Below are positions 17,043 through 26,372 of a stretch of 64,000 nucleotides of DNA, one piece after another. The notes beneath the pieces were generated by a model that was not told the origin of the DNA, searched no databases, and saw only the letters and a list, made by a program, of their open reading frames with translations. Position numbers and translations under genes: made by a program. The DNA comes from VRUE01 sp963753585. Its GTDB lineage: Bacteria > Actinomycetota > Thermoleophilia > Solirubrobacterales > 70-9. Numbering within the stretch: the first letter of the stretch is position 1; each line of letters begins with the position of its first letter. The stretch covers positions 372,001 to 436,000 of the forward strand of contig CAVWCU010000001.1 in assembly GCA_963753585.1 (NCBI GenBank), in the 5' to 3' direction.

Positions 17043-17409
17043 GGAGCGACTCTTCGCGGTGCGCGGTGCCGTGCAGGCCGAGGCCAACGAGGCCGAGGCG
17101 ATCGTCGCGGCGACCGAGACCCTGCTGAGGGACCTCGTCGACCGCAACGCGCTGAGCGCGGGGGCAATGGTCAGCTGCCTCTTCACCACCACGGAGGACC
17201 TTGACGCCGAGTTCCCGGCCGTCGCCGCCCGCCGGCTCGGACTCGACTCGGTGCCGCTGATCTGCGCTCGCGAGATCGACGTGCCCGGCGCGATGCCACG
17301 AGTGATCCGGGCGATGGTCCACTACTACGCGCCGGTCGGCCACGAGCCCGCCCACGTGTATTTAGGCGCGACGCAAGAGCTGCGCGCCGACCTGCACGCA
17401 GCTCAGTAG
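17035..17409 (+). CDS. aroH: Chorismate mutase, AroH type
   Basis: Converts chorismate to prephenate, the branch to phenylalanine and tyrosine. It has 124 residues and is of the trimeric B. subtilis AroH class, not the helical AroQ class: LFAVRGAVQAEANEAEAI holds the active-site Arg, ALSAGAMVSCLFTTTEDLDAEFPAVAARRLG and PLICAREIDVPGAMPRVIRAMVHYY follow. ATG 17035 lies inside the end of the previous gene. With the next four genes it makes a compact aromatic amino acid cluster. Confidence 0.96.
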   Translation: MSEERLFAVRGAVQAEANEAEAIVAATETLLRDLVDRNALSAGAMVSCLFTTTEDLDAEFPAVAARRLGLDSVPLICAREIDVPGAMPRVIRAMVHYYAPVGHEPAHVYLGATQELRADLHAAQ

Positions 17410-17433
17410 ACGGACCTTCGGCACAATGAGGCG

Positions 17434-18528
17434 ATGAGCGTCACCTTCGCCGAGAAGCTCGCCCGCATGCCGGGCTACCAGGCCGGCGTGCCGACCGGAC
17501 AGGCGCCGGAGGCGATCGCCTCCGGTGGAATCGCCCAGCTCGCCTCCAACGAGTCGCCGTTCCCGCCGCACCCGCAGGTGGTCGAGACGATCGCCGCGGC
17601 GGCGGGGGCGATGAACCGCTACCCCGACCCCGACGCGACGCTGCTGCGCAGCCGCATCGCCGAGCGCTACGACACCGAGCCGGCGAGGATCGCCGTCGGC
17701 AACGGCTCCTGCGAGATCCTGCTTGCCGCCGCCGAGGCGCTCTGCGAGCCCGGCGCGGAGATCCTCTACGCCTGGCCCGCCTTCTCGATGTACCCCTACC
17801 TGCCGGCGCTGACCGGCGCCCGCGAGATCCGCGTGCCGCTGGCCGAGGGCGACGTCCACGACCTCGACGCGATGGCGGCCGAGGTGACCGCGTCGACCCA
17901 GCTGGTCCTCGTCTGCAACCCGAACAATCCCACCGGCACCCACCGCCCCGCGGCCAAGGTCGCGGCCTTCTGCGATGCCCTGCCCGCGCACGTCACGGTC
18001 CTCCTCGACGAGGCCTACGTCGAGTTCCAGACCCACGACGATCCCGACGCGACGGTCGACCTGCTGGCCGGGCTGCCCAACCTCGTCGTCCTGCGCACCT
18101 TCAGCAAGTGCTACGGCCTCGCCGGGTTGCGGGTCGGCTACGCGCTCGGCTCACCCAAGTTCCGCGCGGCCGTCGACGCCGTGCGCCAGCCGTTCAGCGT
18201 CAACGCCCTCGCCCAGGCAGCGGGAGCCGAGGCGATCCTGCACTCCGACGACGTCACCCGCCGGGTCGAGAGCACGGTCGCCGAGCGCCTCCGCGTCGAG
18301 GAGGGCCTGCGCGCGCTCGGGCTCGCCACCTCCGAGACCCACGCCAACTTCTCCTGGGTCGACCTCGGCGACGCCGAGGAGGCAGACGTGGTCGCCGGCC
18401 TGGCTGAGCGCCAGATCGCCGTGCGTCCCGGCACGCCCCTCGGCGACCCCGGCCACATCCGCGTCTCCTACGGCACCGCCGAGGAGAATGGGCGCTTCCT
18501 CGCCGCCATGGGCGAAATCCTCGACTAG
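17434..18528 (+). CDS. hisC: Histidinol-phosphate/aromatic aminotransferase
   Basis: PLP-dependent fold-type I aminotransferase of the HisC family, 364 residues. LASNESPFPPHPQVVE is the substrate N-terminal motif, VCNPNNPTGTH and LLDEAYVEF line the cofactor, and the Schiff-base lysine is in RTFSKCYGLAGLRVGYALG. By sequence alone it would be HisC, but it is set between chorismate mutase and DAHP synthase/prephenate dehydrogenase, so it may well make phenylalanine and tyrosine from phenylpyruvate and hydroxyphenylpyruvate. No his genes are nearby. A weak -10-like CACAAT lies 6 bases before the ATG. Confidence 0.9.
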   Translation: MSVTFAEKLARMPGYQAGVPTGQAPEAIASGGIAQLASNESPFPPHPQVVETIAAAAGAMNRYPDPDATLLRSRIAERYDTEPARIAVGNGSCEILLAAAEALCEPGAEILYAWPAFSMYPYLPALTGAREIRVPLAEGDVHDLDAMAAEVTASTQLVLVCNPNNPTGTHRPAAKVAAFCDALPAHVTVLLDEAYVEFQTHDDPDATVDLLAGLPNLVVLRTFSKCYGLAGLRVGYALGSPKFRAAVDAVRQPFSVNALAQAAGAEAILHSDDVTRRVESTVAERLRVEEGLRALGLATSETHANFSWVDLGDAEEADVVAGLAERQIAVRPGTPLGDPGHIRVSYGTAEENGRFLAAMGEILD

Positions 18529-18545
18529 GTGGACTCATTCCGCTA

Positions 18546-18570
18546 CACCTGCTACAAAGTCATGCAGGTG
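18546..18570 (+). promoter_or_regulatory. Hairpin at the start of the aromatic leader peptide
   Basis: CACCTGC (18546-18552) pairs with GCAGGTG (18564-18570). The leader ATG 18562 lies at the loop edge, so folding would affect its access to ribosomes. Confidence 0.5.
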
Positions 18571-18660
18571 AAGCGAACCGCCGACACGACGCACGCAAAC
18601 TGCGCAAGCGACGCTGTGTCCCTCCCTGCCCGTTTCTCCTATTTCTGGCGATTTAGCTAG
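18562..18660 (+). promoter_or_regulatory. Putative attenuator leader peptide rich in Phe/Tyr/Trp codons
   Basis: A 32-codon reading frame (ATG 18562, TAG 18658-18660) lies in the 249-base gap before DAHP synthase. Its last residues are FSYFWRFS, so five of the seven codons 25-31 are Phe, Tyr, Phe, Trp, Phe. That is the layout of a ribosome-stalling leader responding to all three aromatic amino acids, matched to the first shared step of their synthesis. No Shine-Dalgarno sequence is obvious. Several stems are possible between 18661 and 18757, but I see no U-tract terminator. Inference from composition and position; not a described family to my knowledge. Confidence 0.6.
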
Positions 18661-18764
18661 GCGTTCGGCCGCGCGGTGAGAGCCGCACCCAAATAAGCAC
18701 TGGTCGGACGTCGGACAGGTCCCCGCCCCGTGGCGCATCTTGTGCGGCGAGGCATAACCGGAAG

Positions 18765-18770
18765 TAGGCT
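18765..18770 (+). promoter_or_regulatory. -10 box of aroF (TAGGCT, 7 nt before GTG)
   Basis: TAGGCT, 7 bases, GTG 18778. It selects GTG 18778 over GTG 18772 as the start. A leaderless promoter here would bypass the leader peptide, so aroF may have both a regulated and a constitutive supply. Confidence 0.55.
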
Positions 18771-18777
18771 TGTGAGC

Positions 18778-19880
<1,103 letters not shown>

Positions 19881-19884
<4 letters not shown>

Positions 19885-20969
19885 GAGTCGCCGTTCTCGG
19901 CGTCGGCCTGATCGGAGGCTCGATCGGGCTCGCCGCCCGGCAGCGGCTGCAGAGCGATGTCGCCGGTTTCGACCCCGACCCGGCGACCCTCGAGCGGGCC
20001 CTGGCCGAGGGAGTCCTCGACCGCGCCGCGAGCACGCCCGCCGAGGCCTGCGAGGGCGCCGAGGTGGTCTTCTGCGCGGCTCCGGTCGCCGGCCTGGCCG
20101 AGCTCGCGGCGACCGCACTGGAGATATGCGGCCCCGACGCGGTCGTCACCGATGTCGGCTCGACCAAGCGCGACATCGTCGCCGCACTCGGCTCCGACGA
20201 GCGCTTCATCGGCGGGCACCCGCTCGCGGGGGCCGAGACTTCCGGCGTCGAGAACGCCCGTGAGGACCTCTTCGAGGGGGCCCGCTGGTACCTCACCCCG
20301 AGATCGCAGCGCTCCAGCGGCCTCCTCTACGACCGGCTCTACAGGACGGTTGGCGGGCTTGGTGCACGCGCCCAGGCGATCGACGCCGAGACGCACGACC
20401 GCCTGATGGCGACCGTCAGCCACCTGCCGCACGTGGTCGCCAACGTGCTGGTCAGCCAGGCGGCGGACGAGCTGACCCGCGATTCCGAGCGGATGCCCGA
20501 GGTCGGTCCCAGCTTTCGCGACACGACCCGCGTCGCCGGCGCCAACCCGGCGATCTGGGGCGACATCTTCGCCAGCAACCGCGAGGCGGTGGCTGAGGCG
20601 GTCGACGCGGTCGCCGCGCGCCTGCGCGAGGCCGCCGAGCTGATCCGCGGGGGCGAGCGCGAGGCGGTCGCCGAGTGGCACTCTGCCGCCGCCGCCGACC
20701 GCCGCCGCCTGCTGGAGGCCGAGCTCTCCGGCGAGGAGCTGCGTGAGCTGCGCATCGTCGTCGCCAACCGCCCGGGCACGATCGCCGAGCTTGCCCTCGC
20801 CCTCGGCGAGGCCGGCGTCAACATCGAGGACATGGCGCTCCACCCGGCTCCCGATATGACCTCCGGGGCGGTCTCGCTCTGGGTCGCGGGCGACGCGCAG
20901 GCGGCCCGCGCGACGGACCTGGTGCGCGGGCTGGGCCACAGTGCCAGCGTCGTCGGAGACGGCGAGTAA
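19881..20969 (+). CDS. tyrA: Prephenate dehydrogenase with C-terminal ACT-like domain
   Basis: Oxidative decarboxylation of prephenate to 4-hydroxyphenylpyruvate for tyrosine. It has 362 residues. The NAD fold begins VAVLGVGLIGGSIGLAAR; DVGSTKRDIV and the catalytic GGHPLAGAETSGVENA follow, then the helical dimer domain with SHLPHVVANVLV. The last 70 residues (LRELRIVVANRPGTIAELALALGEAGVNIEDM) look like an ACT regulatory domain, probably for tyrosine feedback. Translationally coupled to aroF. Confidence 0.96.
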
Positions 20970-20979
20970 GGCGAGCGGC

Positions 20980-22287
20980 GTGGCGACGCGGTTCGATCCG
21001 AGCGGCTCCCTGCGCGGACGGCTGTGTCCGCCAGCCGACAAGTCGATCTCCCACCGCGCGGCCCTGATCGCGGCGATGGGAGAGGGGGAGGCGACGATCG
21101 AGGGTTACCTCGACTCCGCCGACACCCGCTCGACCCTGGCCGCGGTGCAGGCGCTCGGTGCCGAGGTCGAGGGTGCCGGCCCGGGTGCGATCGAGCCGGC
21201 GATCCGCGTGCGCGGGGTCGGGTTGCGCGGCGCCAAGCCGGCGCGGATCGACGTCGGCAACGCCGGCACGCTGCTGCGCCTGCTGCCGGGCTGGCTGGCG
21301 GGGCAGGCGGAGGGTAGCTGGACGCTCGACGGCGACGACTCGATCCGGCGGCGCCCGGTCGACCGGATCGCAGCACCCCTGCGCGAGATGGGCGCCCGGC
21401 TGAGCTGTCGCGAGGACCGGCTGCCGCCGCTGGCGGTCGAGGCCGCGCCGCTGAAGGGGATCTCCTACGAGCTGCCGGTTGCCAGCGCCCAGGTCAAGTC
21501 GTGTCTGCTCTTCGCCGGGCTGCTCGCCGAGGGCGAGACGTGGGTCGGGGAGCCCCTGCGCAGCCGCGACCACACCGAGCGGATGCTGGCGGCTGCCGGA
21601 GCGGACGTCACCTGGCTGGAAGGCGGCGTCTCGGTGCGGCCGGCCGAGGCCCTGGAGCCGGGCGAACTGGCAATCCCGGCGGACTTTTCCTCGGCGGCCT
21701 TCTTCCTTCTCGCGGCGCTTCTCGTTCCCGGCAGCGAGGTCGAGCTGCCGCGCGTGGGCATCAACCCGACCAGGACCGGCCTGCTCGGCGTGCTCGAGCG
21801 GATGGGCGCCGAGGTCGAGGTGGAGGTCGAAGCGGTCGGTAAGCACGGCGGGGAGCCGGTCGGGACGATCCGGGCGCGCGCGGCGGAGCTGCGCGGGACC
21901 GAGGTCGGCGGGAAGGAGATCCCGCTGGCGATCGACGAGCTGCCCCTGATCGCCCTCGCCGCTTGCTTCGCCGAGGGCGAGACGACGATCCGCGACGCCG
22001 CCGAGCTGCGGCGCAAGGAGTCCGACCGGATCGCCACCACCTGCGAGGCCCTGGCCGCACTCGGAGCCACGGTCGAGGCGGGGGAGGACGGGATGCGGAT
22101 CGAGGGGGAAGGCGGCCTGCGCGGTGGCGCGATCGACTCCCACGGCGACCACCGGATAGCCATGTTGGCGGCCGTCGCCGGCCTCGCCTCGCGCGAGGGC
22201 GTCGTGGTTGAGGGCATGGGGGCGGCGGCGATCAGCTACCCCGATTTCGAGTCCGACCTGGCCTCGCTGCTGGGTAGCAGCGGCTGA
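20980..22287 (+). CDS. aroA: 3-phosphoshikimate 1-carboxyvinyltransferase (EPSP synthase)
   Basis: Transfers the enolpyruvyl group of PEP to shikimate 3-phosphate. About 435 residues from GTG 20980, which starts just before the family motif PADKSISHRAALIAAMGEG; an in-frame GTG at 20941 inside tyrA is less likely. Further marks: RIDVGNAGTLLRLLPGWLAG, DDSIRRRPVDRI, SAQVKSCLLFAGLLAEGET, PADFSSAAFFLLAALLVPGSEV, and the C-terminal RRKESDRIATTCEAL and DSHGDHRIAML. The last enzyme of the aromatic group in this operon. Confidence 0.97.
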   Translation: MATRFDPSGSLRGRLCPPADKSISHRAALIAAMGEGEATIEGYLDSADTRSTLAAVQALGAEVEGAGPGAIEPAIRVRGVGLRGAKPARIDVGNAGTLLRLLPGWLAGQAEGSWTLDGDDSIRRRPVDRIAAPLREMGARLSCREDRLPPLAVEAAPLKGISYELPVASAQVKSCLLFAGLLAEGETWVGEPLRSRDHTERMLAAAGADVTWLEGGVSVRPAEALEPGELAIPADFSSAAFFLLAALLVPGSEVELPRVGINPTRTGLLGVLERMGAEVEVEVEAVGKHGGEPVGTIRARAAELRGTEVGGKEIPLAIDELPLIALAACFAEGETTIRDAAELRRKESDRIATTCEALAALGATVEAGEDGMRIEGEGGLRGGAIDSHGDHRIAMLAAVAGLASREGVVVEGMGAAAISYPDFESDLASLLGSSG

Positions 22288-22300
22288 TCCGCCCCGCCCA

Positions 22301-22306
22301 TACGCT
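22301..22306 (+). promoter_or_regulatory. -10 box of cmk (TACGCT, 6 nt before ATG)
   Basis: TACGCT then 6 bases and ATG 22313, in the 25-base gap after aroA. Suggests a separate leaderless start for cmk-der. Confidence 0.6.
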
Positions 22307-22312
22307 GCCGCC

Positions 22313-22951
22313 ATGGTCATTGCGATCGACGGGCCCGCCGGGGCCGGCAAGTCCACAGTTGCCCGCGCCCTGGCGGAACGGCTCGGCTTCACCTACCTCG
22401 ACTCCGGGGCGATGTACCGCTGCGTGGCCCTCGCTGCGCTCGAACGCGATGCAGACCCCGGCGACGGAGAGGCGATGGGCGAGCTGGCGGCGTCGCTTGC
22501 GATCGGCTTCGACGGCGAGCGGGTCGAGCTCGACGGGCGCGACGTCGGCGCCGCGATCCGCGAGCCGCAGGTCACCGAGGTGTCCTCGCGCGTTTCGGTG
22601 CACCCGGCGGTGCGCGAGGCGATGGTCGCCGGGCAGCAGCGGCTGATCGCCGCCGGCCGCTACGTCGCCGAGGGCCGTGACATCGGCACCGTGGTCAGTC
22701 CCGATGCGCCGCTGAAGGTCTTCCTCACCGCCTCCCCGCAGGAGCGGGCGCGCCGCCGGGCCGAGCAGACGGGAGAGGACCCCGCGGACGTCCTGGCCGC
22801 CCAGCGCGAGCGCGACGCCCGCGACGAGACCCGCGAGCACAGCGCCCTGCGGCCGGCCGAGGACGCGGTCGAGCTCGACACCACCGGCCTCGCCCTCGAC
22901 GAGGTCGTCGATCGTGTCGAGGCCCTCGCCCGCGAGCGGGGCCTGGCGTGA
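22313..22951 (+). CDS. cmk: Cytidylate kinase
   Basis: Phosphorylates CMP and dCMP with ATP. It has 212 residues. The P-loop IAIDGPAGAGKSTVARALAERLGF is at the N-terminus, the NMP-binding segment YLDSGAMYRCVAL follows, then VAEGRDIGTVVSPDAPLKVFLTAS and the lid region with RRRAEQTGED and RDARDETREHSAL. The order aroA-cmk-der is common in actinobacteria. It ends in a GTGA overlap with der. Confidence 0.97.
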   Translation: MVIAIDGPAGAGKSTVARALAERLGFTYLDSGAMYRCVALAALERDADPGDGEAMGELAASLAIGFDGERVELDGRDVGAAIREPQVTEVSSRVSVHPAVREAMVAGQQRLIAAGRYVAEGRDIGTVVSPDAPLKVFLTASPQERARRRAEQTGEDPADVLAAQRERDARDETREHSALRPAEDAVELDTTGLALDEVVDRVEALARERGLA

Positions 22952-24261
22952 GCCTGCCCGTCGTCGCCGTCGTCGGCTTCCCCAACGTCGGCAAGAGCAC
23001 GCTCGTCAACCGGCTCGCCGGCGGACGGGAGGCGGTGACCCACGCCGAGCCCGGCGTCACCCGCGACCGCAAGCGCGTGCGCTGCGAGTGGAACGGCGTC
23101 GCCTTCGAGCTGCTCGACACCGGCGGCATCGACATAGAGGACGAGTCCGAGCTTGCCCGCGACATCCAGCGCCAGGCGCGGATGGGGATGGCCGAGGCCG
23201 ACGTAGTGATGCTCGTCGTCGACGCGAGGGCCGGTGTGCGGGCCGGCGACGCCGAGCTGGCCGAGACCCTGCGCGGCGCCGAGGTCCCGGTCCTCGTCGT
23301 CGCCAACAAGCTCGACCGGCCCGAGGACGAGCACATGAGTGCGGAGCTGAACAAACTGGGGCTCGGCGAGCCGCTCGGCGTCTCGGCCACGCATGGCCTC
23401 GGCAGCGGCGACCTGCTCGATCGCGTGGTCGAGCTGCTCGGCGAGCACGCCCAGCCCGGCGAGGAGGACGACGCGGTCAGGGTCGCGGTGATCGGCCGCC
23501 CCAACGCCGGCAAGTCCTCGCTGGTCAACGCCTTCCTCGGTTCCGAGCGGGTGATCGTCTCCGACGTGGCGGGCACCACCCGCGACTCGATCGACACCGA
23601 GGTCGAGGTCGACGGGCGCCGCGTCGTCCTCGTCGACACCGCCGGCCTGCGCCGCCGCTCCAAGGTCGCGGGTACGGTCGACTACTACGCCCAGCTGCGC
23701 TCCGAACACGCGGTCGAGCGGGCCGACGTCGCGATCGTCGTCTGCGACGCCTCCGACGGCGTCACCGCCGAGGACCTGCGGGTGGCCGAGATCGCGATGA
23801 AAGCCGGCTGCGCGACGCTGCTGGCGATGAACAAGTGGGACGTCACCCGCACCGACATCGACGACGCCCGCGCCCGGGTCACGCGCAAGTCGCGCCTCCG
23901 GCCCGCCGTCGTCACCTGCTCGGCGACGCGCGGGCGCAACGTCCACAACCTGTTGCCGAAGGCGCTGGAGCTGGCCGACAAGGCCGAGGAGCGGATCCCC
24001 ACGCCGGAGCTCAACCGGTTCGTCGCCGACGCCGTCGCCAAGACGCCGCCGCCCTCGCGACGCGGTCGCCGTCTGCGCCTCTACTACGCGGCCCAGGTCG
24101 GCGAGCGGCCGCCGCGGATCGCGATCCAGGTCAACGACCGCAAGCTGATCGTCCGCGACTGGGCCTACCACCTCGAGAACCGCCTGCGCGAGACCTATGG
24201 CCTCGAGGGCATCCCCCTGGTCATCGACTTCGTGCCGCACTCGGGCCGACGGCGCACGTGA
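22948..24261 (+). CDS. der: Ribosome assembly GTPase Der (EngA)
   Basis: Tandem-GTPase factor for 50S subunit maturation. It has 437 residues. The first G domain starts VVAVVGFPNVGKSTLVNRL with DTGGI and ANKLDRP; the second has VAVIGRPNAGKSSLVNAFLG, DTAGLRRRSK and MNKWDV. The C-terminal KH-like domain reads LRLYYAAQVGERPPRIAIQVND and ends ENRLRETYGLEGIPLVIDFVPHS. The stop codon lies within the left arm of repeat element A. Confidence 0.98.
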   Translation: MSLPVVAVVGFPNVGKSTLVNRLAGGREAVTHAEPGVTRDRKRVRCEWNGVAFELLDTGGIDIEDESELARDIQRQARMGMAEADVVMLVVDARAGVRAGDAELAETLRGAEVPVLVVANKLDRPEDEHMSAELNKLGLGEPLGVSATHGLGSGDLLDRVVELLGEHAQPGEEDDAVRVAVIGRPNAGKSSLVNAFLGSERVIVSDVAGTTRDSIDTEVEVDGRRVVLVDTAGLRRRSKVAGTVDYYAQLRSEHAVERADVAIVVCDASDGVTAEDLRVAEIAMKAGCATLLAMNKWDVTRTDIDDARARVTRKSRLRPAVVTCSATRGRNVHNLLPKALELADKAEERIPTPELNRFVADAVAKTPPPSRRGRRLRLYYAAQVGERPPRIAIQVNDRKLIVRDWAYHLENRLRETYGLEGIPLVIDFVPHSGRRRT

Positions 24262-24345
24262 CACGGCGCACATCGGCGTCCTCGGTCGCTCGCGTGCAGA
24301 GCACGCCACGCTCCCTGCGTCCTTGATCTGCTTGGTCACGCGCGC
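24252..24345 (+). repeat. Structured hairpin repeat, copy A (der-metK gap)
   Basis: Outer arms 24252-24262 and 24335-24345 pair with one mismatch. Inside are GCACATC/GATCTGC (one mismatch), the conserved loop halves GGCGTCCTCGGTC and CTCCCTGCGTCCTT, and the apical hairpin GCGTGC-AGA-GCACGC (24292-24306). The same plan recurs at 32932-33069, 44236-44398 and 50561-50720. It overlaps the der stop codon. Confidence 0.75.
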
Positions 24346-24360
24346 CCTCGACGGCGACGG

Positions 24361-24366
24361 TAGGCT
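24361..24366 (+). promoter_or_regulatory. -10 box of metK (TAGGCT, 6 nt before ATG)
   Basis: TAGGCT followed by 6 bases and ATG 24373. No SAM riboswitch is visible upstream. Confidence 0.65.
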
Positions 24367-24372
24367 TCGACC

Positions 24373-25599
24373 ATGTCCGAGTACCTCTTCACCTCGGAGT
24401 CCGTCACCGAGGGGCACCCCGACAAGGTCTGCGACCAGATCTCCGACGCCGTGCTCGACGCGGTGATGGCGGAGGACCCCGAGGGCCGCGTCGCCTGCGA
24501 GTCCCTGGTCAACACCGGCATGGCGGTGGTCTCGGGCGAGATCTCGACCGAGGTCCACCTCGACGTGCCGGAGCTGGTCCGTGAGACGATCCGCGAGATC
24601 GGCTACGACCACGGCGACTACGGCTATCACTGCGACCACATCTCGGTCCTGGTCTCGCTCGACAAGCAGTCGCCCGACATCGCCCAGGGTGTCGACGCGG
24701 CCTACGAGACGCGGACCGAGCCCTCGGTCGAGGACGAGCTGCTGATCGCCGGCGCGGGCGACCAGGGGATGATGTTCGGCTACGCCTCCGAGGAGACGGA
24801 GGCGCTGATGCCGATGCCGATCCACCTCGCCCACCGGCTGGCCGAGCGGCTCGCCGCGGTGCGCAAGGACGGCACCCTCGACTACCTCGGGCCCGACGGC
24901 AAGACCCAGGTGACGGTGCGCTACGCCGAGGGCCGCCCGGTGGGGGTCGAGAAGCTGTTGATCTCCACCCAGCACGCGGAGGGGGTCGAGTCGGAGTCGA
25001 AGATCAAGCCCGACCTCTGGGAGAGCGTCGTGCTGCCGGTGCTCGGCGCCGAGGCCCCCGGCCTCTTCGACGAGGTAGAGCTGCGCAAGCACTTCCTCGT
25101 CAACCCGACCGGCAAGTTCGTGATCGGCGGTCCGGTCGGCGACGCCGGCCTCACCGGCCGCAAGATCATCGTCGACACCTACGGCGGCATGGCCCGCCAC
25201 GGCGGCGGCGCCTTCTCCGGCAAGGACCCCTCCAAGGTCGACCGCTCAGCCGCCTACGCGGCCCGCTACGTGGCCAAGAACGTCGTCGCCGCCGGACTCG
25301 CGCAGCGCTGCGAGGTCCAGGTCGCCTACGCGATCGGCGTCTCCCGCCCGATCTCGCTGATGGTCGAGACCTTCGGCACCGGCAAGCTGCCCGATGAGCG
25401 CATCTCCGAGCTGGTCGAATCCGAGTTCGACCTCCGCCCCGGCGCCTTCCGCGGCTATCTCGATTTGCACCGGCCCATCTTCAGTCAGACGGCCGCCTAC
25501 GGCCACTTCGGCAGGGAGGGCGACGCCTTCACCTGGGAGAGGACCGACAGGGCCGAGAAGCTCAAGGCGGCCGCGGGTCTCGAAGCGGCTCCCGCCTGA
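24373..25599 (+). CDS. metK: S-adenosylmethionine synthase
   Basis: Makes S-adenosylmethionine from methionine and ATP. It has 408 residues. FTSESVTEGHPDKVCDQISDAVLD, the ATP-site GAGDQGMMFGYA, VNPTGKFVIGGPVGDAGLTGRKIIVDTYGG and the P-loop-like GGGAFSGKDPSKVDRSAAYAARYVAKN are diagnostic. It has its own leaderless promoter after repeat A and is followed by a set of small hairpins. Confidence 0.99.
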   Translation: MSEYLFTSESVTEGHPDKVCDQISDAVLDAVMAEDPEGRVACESLVNTGMAVVSGEISTEVHLDVPELVRETIREIGYDHGDYGYHCDHISVLVSLDKQSPDIAQGVDAAYETRTEPSVEDELLIAGAGDQGMMFGYASEETEALMPMPIHLAHRLAERLAAVRKDGTLDYLGPDGKTQVTVRYAEGRPVGVEKLLISTQHAEGVESESKIKPDLWESVVLPVLGAEAPGLFDEVELRKHFLVNPTGKFVIGGPVGDAGLTGRKIIVDTYGGMARHGGGAFSGKDPSKVDRSAAYAARYVAKNVVAAGLAQRCEVQVAYAIGVSRPISLMVETFGTGKLPDERISELVESEFDLRPGAFRGYLDLHRPIFSQTAAYGHFGREGDAFTWERTDRAEKLKAAAGLEAAPA

Positions 25600-25642
25600 C
25601 GCATCTTGTAGGGGGAGCCTGGCCGTCCTCCAGTCGAATTGA

Positions 25643-25691
25643 GCACCGCGCGTGAGCGCGGTGCAACCAGGAGCGCGGCCTAGCGCCGCGC
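25643..25691. terminator. Two GC-rich hairpins downstream of metK
   Basis: GCACCGCGC-GTGA-GCGCGGTGC (25643-25664, GNRA-type loop) and GCGCGGC-CTAGC-GCCGCGC (25673-25691) stand in tandem 44 bases after the metK stop. No U tract. Likely the metK transcript end. Confidence 0.7.
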
Positions 25692-25771
25692 AAGCACCGG
25701 ATTGCATAGGCCGCAGCCGGATGGCGTTGCGGGGAAAGATCTTTCGAGGATTGGCAGTGCCCTCGGGGGGC

Positions 25772-25816
25772 GAGCTTTTCGAAGCTCACGGGCTGTTGAG
25801 GGGACGCCGGCGTCCC
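25772..25816. repeat. Hairpins at the 3' end of the PH-domain gene
   Basis: GAGCTT-TTCG-AAGCTC (25772-25787, UUCG loop) and the self-complementary GGGACGCCGGCGTCCC (25801-25816). They lie between convergent metK and the minus-strand PH-domain gene, within a 219-base gap that holds no other gene. Confidence 0.6.
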
Positions 25817-25818
25817 GC

Positions 25819-26322
25819 CTAAGCAGGCGGCTGTGCTTCGCCCAGACCGTGTTCACCGGCTGCGTTTGCGCCGGTCGCCTGGTCGACGCTGTGGACTACG
25901 TCCTGGGGGTCGGCCACGCCGGCGAAGACGAAGTTGTAGTCGTCGCCCGCCGCGGTGTCGAAGTCGACGTCGCCGATCTGCATCACGCGCTGGTAGACGG
26001 ACTGCTTGTAGTTGACGTTCTGCACGCGCTCCAGCCGCGTCTCCTGGACCTCGCGGGAGATGATGCCGCGGCGGATGTTGAGGCGGCGGTCGGTGATCGT
26101 GTAGGTCGTCGCGACCCGCTTGACGAAGCCGGCCAGGACCGTCACGCCGACGATTACGAGGACGACGAGGAAGACCGTGCCACTGCCGGCGCCGAAGAGC
26201 TTGAAGATCACGCCGACGAGCGCCGCGACGAGGATTCCCTTCAGGTAGAAGCCGAGGATCGCCCGCCACGAGGGGTGGCCCTGGAAGATCACCCGCTCTC
26301 CCGGGCTGAGGTTCAGCGCCAT
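25819..26322 (-). CDS. Membrane protein with bacterial PH domain (bPH2-like)
   Basis: 167 residues. The N-terminus ERVIFQGHPSWRAIL is the usual entry of bPH2 (YdbS-like) proteins, followed by two membrane segments (about residues 24-43 and 48-66) and a PH-like beta domain: TTYTITDRRLNIRRGIISREVQETRLERVQNVNYKQSVYQRVMQIGDVDFDTA. These domains are found in many Gram-positive membrane proteins; the biochemical role is unknown. The ATG has a -10 box 8 bases upstream and is divergent from priA. Confidence 0.88.
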   Translation of the reverse strand: MALNLSPGERVIFQGHPSWRAILGFYLKGILVAALVGVIFKLFGAGSGTVFLVVLVIVGVTVLAGFVKRVATTYTITDRRLNIRRGIISREVQETRLERVQNVNYKQSVYQRVMQIGDVDFDTAAGDDYNFVFAGVADPQDVVHSVDQATGANAAGEHGLGEAQPPA

Positions 26323-26330
26323 CGAGCGGC

Positions 26331-26336
26331 AGCATA
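26331..26336 (-). promoter_or_regulatory. -10 box of the PH-domain gene (TATGCT, 8 nt before ATG)
   Basis: Minus-strand TATGCT with an 8-base gap to the ATG at 26322. The divergent priA box begins 24 bases away. Confidence 0.55.
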
Positions 26337-26359
26337 CCCGCGGTGTCCGCCACCCTCCA

Positions 26360-26365
26360 TACCGT
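26360..26365 (+). promoter_or_regulatory. -10 box of priA (TACCGT, 7 nt before ATG)
   Basis: TACCGT, 7 bases, ATG 26373. Decides the start against an upstream GTG at 26343. Confidence 0.55.
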
Positions 26366-26372
26366 GACTCCG

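Noticed and set aside
24258..24372. Possible SAM riboswitch before metK
   Set aside because: The hairpin here matches the dispersed repeat family found at unrelated genes, and the promoter lies downstream of it.
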